25,485 bases of DNA from positions 27,490 to 52,974 of the forward strand of contig DKYJ01000025.1 of assembly GCA_002493305.1 (NCBI GenBank), given 5' to 3'. Both the position numbers and the translations under genes were made by a program. Source of the DNA: Clostridiales bacterium UBA7103. GTDB lineage: Bacteria; Bacillota; Clostridia; Oscillospirales; Oscillospiraceae. A model generated the notes under the pieces. The model was not told the DNA's origin. It worked only from the letters and a program-made list of their open reading frames with translations, and made no database searches. Positions 21,661 to 25,485 of this stretch are shown in pieces (the first letter of the stretch is position 1; each line of letters starts with the position of its first letter).

Positions 21661-24327
21661 CTATACCTTCATAAACGCACTGACCGCCAGAACGGGCACA
21701 AGCCACAGCAGCATGAACAGCAGCATAAAGGCAAGGCTTATCGTTCCGAAAGAGATAAGCTTCGTCATTACCAAAAACACGCCCAGAACCGCGGAAATAA
21801 GCGTCAGCAGCAGGTTTATCTGCGTTGCCAGATACATGCTTCGGCCAACATTCGCCATGTGGGAATACGCGCCAAGCCCCTCTCTGCATACCAGAGCTGA
21901 TACGCGGCTGTCGTTCCCCGCCTTGGCTTCGGCAATATCAAAGCGTTCCGAGTACGGCGGAAAATCGTAGCCGTCGGTGGCCACATCAAAGCATTCGCGC
22001 AGCATTTCCGGGGTGATATTAAAATCACGCACGGCAAAGATCGGGTGGCGGCTGCCCCGGACGAGAGACACAAGGGCCTTGCGTATCTGGGGCTGAGCCT
22101 CGTAATTGAGATTGAATATCCCGCGCAGAACACCGTCAACCGCCAGCAGCACATCTGTACTGCCGAGCAGCCGATAAGGTATCATAACATGCATAAGGCG
22201 CATAAACTCTATGCCGCCGCATAGAACGGTCTGCCCGTCGATAATGCCGCGCATACCGCCGCCTGCAAGATACTCAAAGTTTTCAACAGGCTTGAAGCTA
22301 CAGCCGTTTTTCTCCATAAGCTCGGAAAAACAGTAGGCAATACCGGAGCCGGAGGCCGCCATCATGGTGCCCGCGCAGGCGATCACCTGCTGCGGCTCGC
22401 CGCCGGAGATGCGCACCGTCTCAATACTGACAGTGCCTTCCGGAAACAGGTCTCTGTCGGTAATGATGATATTCTTGCTCCGTCCGACATCACAGAGGCC
22501 TGACCAGCCTGCGATAGCCGCACCGCTGGGGAAAATGCGCATGGAGCCTACACAGAAAGGCAGGGCAAAGCACAGCAGCGCCGTGACCGGGATCGCAGGG
22601 CAGAGCACGGCGGTGAACACAAAGAGCGCATCATTGAAGCTCTTCCTCACGGCGCAGATTATAAGCATACAGAGCACCGCGGCGGCTATGATGATAAGCG
22701 AGCCGCGGCGGAACATATCCTCATCGGGCGGCGCTTCCTCGCTGCGGTGCACAAAACCTCTGGCGTTCCTGGGCTCTTTTACAAGAGTCATACCGTCCTG
22801 ACGCAGGCCGTTCTGCCCGGAGACAGAGTAAATATTTTTCGCAATGGCCGGGACACGCAGGGACTTTCTCAGTCCCCTCGCGCTGAGCAGGGACGCGGCC
22901 AGCACTCCTGTAAGGGACATGGAGGAGAGCACACAAAGCGGCGTGTGGCTGCTGCCGAAGCCGCCGAGAGCAACGGACAGCGCGTCAATGCTCGTCAGCA
23001 CACTGGCCAGAACCGCAAGGCTGTCCGCCCCGAAGCGGCCACGGGCCATGTTCACTGCAGAGCCGGTGACAACATCAAGGCACAGCAGCATTACCGACAG
23101 CTGAAGCCCAAGGATCACCGCCGCCTGAGTGGGCAGAGTCTTGAGCATACCCGTCATTGGCAGACCCACGGATATGTAGGTCATTATCAGCAGCACGCCG
23201 AGGCATATGCGGAAACGCAGGCGCAGCGAGTGGATATGGGCGCCATAATATTTTGAAGCGAAGTCCGCCTTTACCTCCGCGCCAAGCTCATCATTATCCT
23301 CTTCCTGAACGAAAGCCGTATCCTCGGCAGGGCTTCCCTTCATGCGCAGCAGGAAGGTGCCTATTTCGCCCCGGAAAAATTCTAAAAATCCCGGAAATCC
23401 TCTGTCCTCTTCCTCTTCCGCGTCGGCGGTATATTCCCGGCTGGGAGCATAGCTTCCCTCTCCGTCATAGTCGTAAAAGCCCTCGGCAAAATCCTCTGCC
23501 GGCGCGTCGGTGGGTATTGCGGCTGCCGTCACCCGGGTCTTTTTTTTCTTACCTGAGCCGAGCTTTATCCCGCGCTTTTTGGGGCGCACTTCCTCCGGCT
23601 CATCATCGTTGTATTCCGCCTCAAGCTTTTCCTGCTCCGGCTTTTCCTCCGGCTGGGGCTTTTCCTCCACCTCCGGGATCTCCAGATCTTCCATGCCGGT
23701 ATATGCGGAGACAAAATCCGTCTGAACCTTTGGGGCATAGTTCTCCTCAGCGCCGGTGTCAAGCTCAACGCCGTCGTAAAAATAGCTGTTGCGGCGCCCG
23801 CTGAGGTTAAAGCGGGGGTCGATATCAAAATCGTCCTCCTTAGCGGCGGGGGCGGTCGGCTTGAGATCAGCCGCGGCATATGCGGCAGCCTGCTCGTTGT
23901 CCCGCGCTGTATCAAATACCGGATCAGCCTTAAAATCGGGCTTATAGTCATACTCCGGCTCGGCCTTGTACTCAAGCTCAAAATTCTCCACCGGGGCATA
24001 CTCAGGCTCCGCCGGAGCCTCATCAAAGCTAAAACCCATCTCGGCAAGGGCGGCATCGATCTCAGCCATGCTGAAATCGTCCTCTGCCCTATATGTATCC
24101 TCCTGTTCAGCGGAGGCAGAAAAGCTCTTTTCCGGATAGGCGGTCTGCCCTCCGGAAGCTACCTGCATAGACCCGTCCGTGAGTTCTGTTTTTCTATTTT
24201 CCTGCTCGACTGATAAATCGCTCATGTTATCAAGCATATCATTCACCCTGAACTCTGCAAGGATAGACTCGACCGTCCACTCACCGTATTCAGTTGTCAG
24301 CTCCAAATCCCGGTACAGCTCGTCCAT
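21661..24327 (-). CDS. P-type-ATPase-like membrane protein with eroded catalytic motifs and a long acidic N-terminal region
   Basis: An 888-residue protein. Residues about 1-30 hold a short ordered motif (YGEWTVESILAEFR); about 40-365 are acidic, Ala/Glu/Pro/Tyr-rich and probably disordered, with a basic patch (KKRGIKLGSGKKKK) near 250-263. The rest follows the P1-type ATPase plan: paired helices, an intramembrane CP (576-577) and a cytoplasmic region. The phosphorylation motif DKTGT is replaced by DRDLF (624-628), 48 residues after CP; GxGxxG-like GGGMRGIIDG and an AVDGVLRGIFNL block are kept, but TGDN reads VRDFN and GDGxND reads KAGNDS. ATG 24327 has GAGAG upstream; a GTG at 24360 is possible. 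It follows rlmB by 50 bp. Transport is unlikely; role unknown. Confidence 0.8.
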   Translation of the reverse strand: MDELYRDLELTTEYGEWTVESILAEFRVNDMLDNMSDLSVEQENRKTELTDGSMQVASGGQTAYPEKSFSASAEQEDTYRAEDDFSMAEIDAALAEMGFSFDEAPAEPEYAPVENFELEYKAEPEYDYKPDFKADPVFDTARDNEQAAAYAAADLKPTAPAAKEDDFDIDPRFNLSGRRNSYFYDGVELDTGAEENYAPKVQTDFVSAYTGMEDLEIPEVEEKPQPEEKPEQEKLEAEYNDDEPEEVRPKKRGIKLGSGKKKKTRVTAAAIPTDAPAEDFAEGFYDYDGEGSYAPSREYTADAEEEEDRGFPGFLEFFRGEIGTFLLRMKGSPAEDTAFVQEEDNDELGAEVKADFASKYYGAHIHSLRLRFRICLGVLLIMTYISVGLPMTGMLKTLPTQAAVILGLQLSVMLLCLDVVTGSAVNMARGRFGADSLAVLASVLTSIDALSVALGGFGSSHTPLCVLSSMSLTGVLAASLLSARGLRKSLRVPAIAKNIYSVSGQNGLRQDGMTLVKEPRNARGFVHRSEEAPPDEDMFRRGSLIIIAAAVLCMLIICAVRKSFNDALFVFTAVLCPAIPVTALLCFALPFCVGSMRIFPSGAAIAGWSGLCDVGRSKNIIITDRDLFPEGTVSIETVRISGGEPQQVIACAGTMMAASGSGIAYCFSELMEKNGCSFKPVENFEYLAGGGMRGIIDGQTVLCGGIEFMRLMHVMIPYRLLGSTDVLLAVDGVLRGIFNLNYEAQPQIRKALVSLVRGSRHPIFAVRDFNITPEMLRECFDVATDGYDFPPYSERFDIAEAKAGNDSRVSALVCREGLGAYSHMANVGRSMYLATQINLLLTLISAVLGVFLVMTKLISFGTISLAFMLLFMLLWLVPVLAVSAFMKV

Positions 24328-24377
24328 ATCTATCTCTCGCTTTTTGTTTTTATATCCCACTCATCGTGGGCTTAGGT

Positions 24378-25133
24378 TCATTTCCCACTCCTCTGGCGCA
24401 GCACCTCGTACATTGTGATCGACGCGGCTGCGGCTGCGTTGAGGGAACTGACCTGCCCCTTCATCGGCAGGCTCACGGTAAAATCGCAGTTCTCGGCAAC
24501 GAGCCTGCCCATACCGTCCCCCTCGGAGCCAATGACCAGTGCAAGCGGCCCGGAAAAATCCGTCTCCCACAGTGGGCTGCTGCCCTCGGCGGCGGTGCCG
24601 TATATCCACAGTCCCTTGTTTTTAAGCTCTTTTATGACCGCAGGGATATTGGGCACTCTGGCAATAGCCATGTGCTCCGCCGCACCGGCGGAGGCCTTGT
24701 CGACTATCGCCGTCAAGCCTGCGCTGCGGCGCTTTGGAATTATCACCCCATGAGCACCTGCGCACTCGGCCGAACGGATGACCGCGCCCAGATTATGCGG
24801 GTCGCTTATCTCGTCGCAGATGATAACGAACGGCTCTTCTCCCCGCTCCTCAGCCACGTCAAGGATATCCTCCACCGAGCAGTATTCCCGCACGGCGGCA
24901 ACCGCTATAACGCCCTGATGGGCATGGGTGCGGCTCATAAAGTCGAGCTTGCGGCGGTCACAGTCAGCAACGACAATGCCCTTTTCCTTAGCCTTGGAGG
25001 CGATATGCCCCAGAGTCTTGTCCACATCGCCGCGGGCAATATATATTTTATCTATGGCTCTGCCGGCTCTCAGCGCCTCTATAACGGCGTTGCGGCCCTC
25101 GATGAGCTCGTTTTGGATTCCATTTTCTTCCAT
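24378..25133 (-). CDS. rlmB: 23S rRNA (guanosine-2'-O-)-methyltransferase RlmB, TrmH/SpoU family
   Basis: SPOUT-fold enzyme that methylates a ribose in 23S rRNA using S-adenosylmethionine. The 251-residue protein has an N-terminal L30e-like substrate-binding domain (ELIEGRNAVIEAL at 9-21) and the knotted catalytic domain with the three SpoU motifs: DPHNLGAVIRSAECAG at 111-126 with the catalytic Arg, VIGSEGDGM around 210, and LPMKGQVSSLNAAAAASI near 228-245. The start at 25133 is chosen for TGGAG 8 nt upstream and family alignment; the open frame to 25184 would run into the promoter area. The same-strand P-type-ATPase-like gene begins 50 bp after its stop. RlmB is the likely name; a tRNA target cannot be excluded from sequence alone. 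Confidence 0.92.
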   Translation of the reverse strand: MEENGIQNELIEGRNAVIEALRAGRAIDKIYIARGDVDKTLGHIASKAKEKGIVVADCDRRKLDFMSRTHAHQGVIAVAAVREYCSVEDILDVAEERGEEPFVIICDEISDPHNLGAVIRSAECAGAHGVIIPKRRSAGLTAIVDKASAGAAEHMAIARVPNIPAVIKELKNKGLWIYGTAAEGSSPLWETDFSGPLALVIGSEGDGMGRLVAENCDFTVSLPMKGQVSSLNAAAAASITMYEVLRQRSGK

Positions 25134-25218
25134 TTGGCACGCTCCAAACAACATTTTGTACACTCTTTTGCTATAATAGCACAATATTATGTAAATTAAA
25201 AGTGTTATTTTTACTGTT

Positions 25219-25232
25219 TACAAAATTTTGTA
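25219..25232. promoter_or_regulatory. Perfect palindrome, candidate operator
   Basis: TACAAAATTTTGTA, extending to 20 bp with one mismatch (25217-region GTTTACAAAA / TTTTGTAGAC). Its last two bases are the first bases of the -35 element of the rhomboid-like gene, a typical repressor position. The regulator is unknown. Confidence 0.45.
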
Positions 25233-25259
25233 GACTTTAACTCATAAAGAGGTTATTAT
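25231..25259 (+). promoter_or_regulatory. Predicted promoter of the rhomboid-like gene
   Basis: TAGACT (25231-25236), 17-nt spacer, TATTAT (25254-25259), 33 bp before the start codon. Confidence 0.6.
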
Positions 25260-25292
25260 ACCTACATATTGAATGACTGAGAGGAAGCTCTG

Positions 25293-25485
25293 ATGAAAGA
25301 TCCGATGAATTATGTGGAGCGTTTTTGCTACAAGCACCCCAATTTCGGCATAAGGAACCTTATGCGCTATATCTGCATCGCCAATGTTGCCTTCTGGCTG
25401 ATCGGTACGCTGGAGCCCGCTTTTTTGAGCTATCTTGCCTTTGACCCCCGCGCCATTCTCCACGGGCAGATCTGGCGGCTGGTGA
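25293..25485 (+). CDS. Rhomboid-family intramembrane protease, N-terminal fragment
   Basis: Only the first 64 codons are inside the window. The protein starts MKDPMNYVERFCYKHPNFGI, then has a first membrane helix (about 25-42) and the segment FDPRAILHGQIWRLV, which matches the stretch before the second helix of rhomboid proteases (ILHGQ-W-R-L-V-T). Active-site Ser and His lie beyond the edge, so activity cannot be judged. AGAGGAAG precedes the ATG by 6 nt; a promoter overlapped by a palindrome lies just upstream. It is divergent from rlmB. Confidence 0.75.
   Translation, partial: MKDPMNYVERFCYKHPNFGIRNLMRYICIANVAFWLIGTLEPAFLSYLAFDPRAILHGQIWRLV

Noticed and set aside
24356..24370. CCCAC-TCATC-GTGGG hairpin between rlmB and the ATPase-like gene as a terminator
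   Set aside because: Only 5 bp with no T tract; too weak to separate the two genes.

Overview
The window looks like a stretch of chromosome from an anaerobic, low-G+C-phylum but fairly GC-rich Clostridia member, most like the Oscillospirales/Oscillospiraceae of the gut. The evidence is the tig-clpP order, the lepB-rbgA-rnhB-yraN operon, a DUF1540 Cys-rich miniprotein, a Mn-type yybP-ykoY riboswitch, SLH-domain and MoxR/DUF58/transglutaminase genes, strong GGAGG ribosome binding sites and sigma-A-like promoters. No phage, insertion sequence, plasmid, CRISPR, tRNA or rRNA signal was seen. Taxonomy is inferred from gene content, not from a marker search.

Layout, left to right. (1) 1-1.8 kb, minus: protein quality control, trigger factor then ClpP (ClpP cut by the window edge). 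(2) 1.8-3.15 kb: a metallophosphoesterase (minus), a divergent 58-residue DUF1540 protein (plus), then about 400 bp of non-coding, repeat-like DNA. (3) 3.15-5.56 kb, minus: a tightly overlapping operon lepB > rbgA > rnhB > yraN (signal peptidase, ribosome assembly GTPase, RNase HII, YraN nuclease-fold protein). (4) 5.6-8.8 kb: a GT2 glycosyltransferase (plus) converging on a solute-binding lipoprotein (minus) whose last codons contain an (AT)10 microsatellite that throws it out of frame. (5) 9.0-13.1 kb, plus: MoxR ATPase, DUF58 protein, membrane transglutaminase. (6) 13.2-14.5 kb, minus: a solitary hypA with an odd 5' hairpin, and a secreted SLH protein. (7) 14.7-15.7 kb, plus: PAP2 phosphatase and a small unknown protein. 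(8) 15.7-17.8 kb: a CaCA-family cation exchanger (minus) behind a Mn2+ riboswitch, divergent from an HpcH/HpaI aldolase. (9) 17.9-21.5 kb, minus: an EF-G-like GTPase, a degenerate SGNH-hydrolase-like protein, a tiny four-helix protein with two H-x13-H heme-type pairs and a Nif11-like small protein. (10) 21.7-25.1 kb, minus: rlmB followed by an unusual P-type-ATPase-like protein whose catalytic motifs are eroded and whose N-terminal third is acidic and low-complexity. (11) 25.3 kb to the edge, plus: the start of a rhomboid-like membrane protein.

Most genes are housekeeping (protein folding, secretion, ribosome maturation, rRNA methylation). The parts most worth a second look are the eroded P-type ATPase, the microsatellite frameshift in the lipoprotein, the riboswitch-exchanger pair with its readable three-way switching mechanism, the hypA leader hairpin and the minimal di-heme-like membrane protein.
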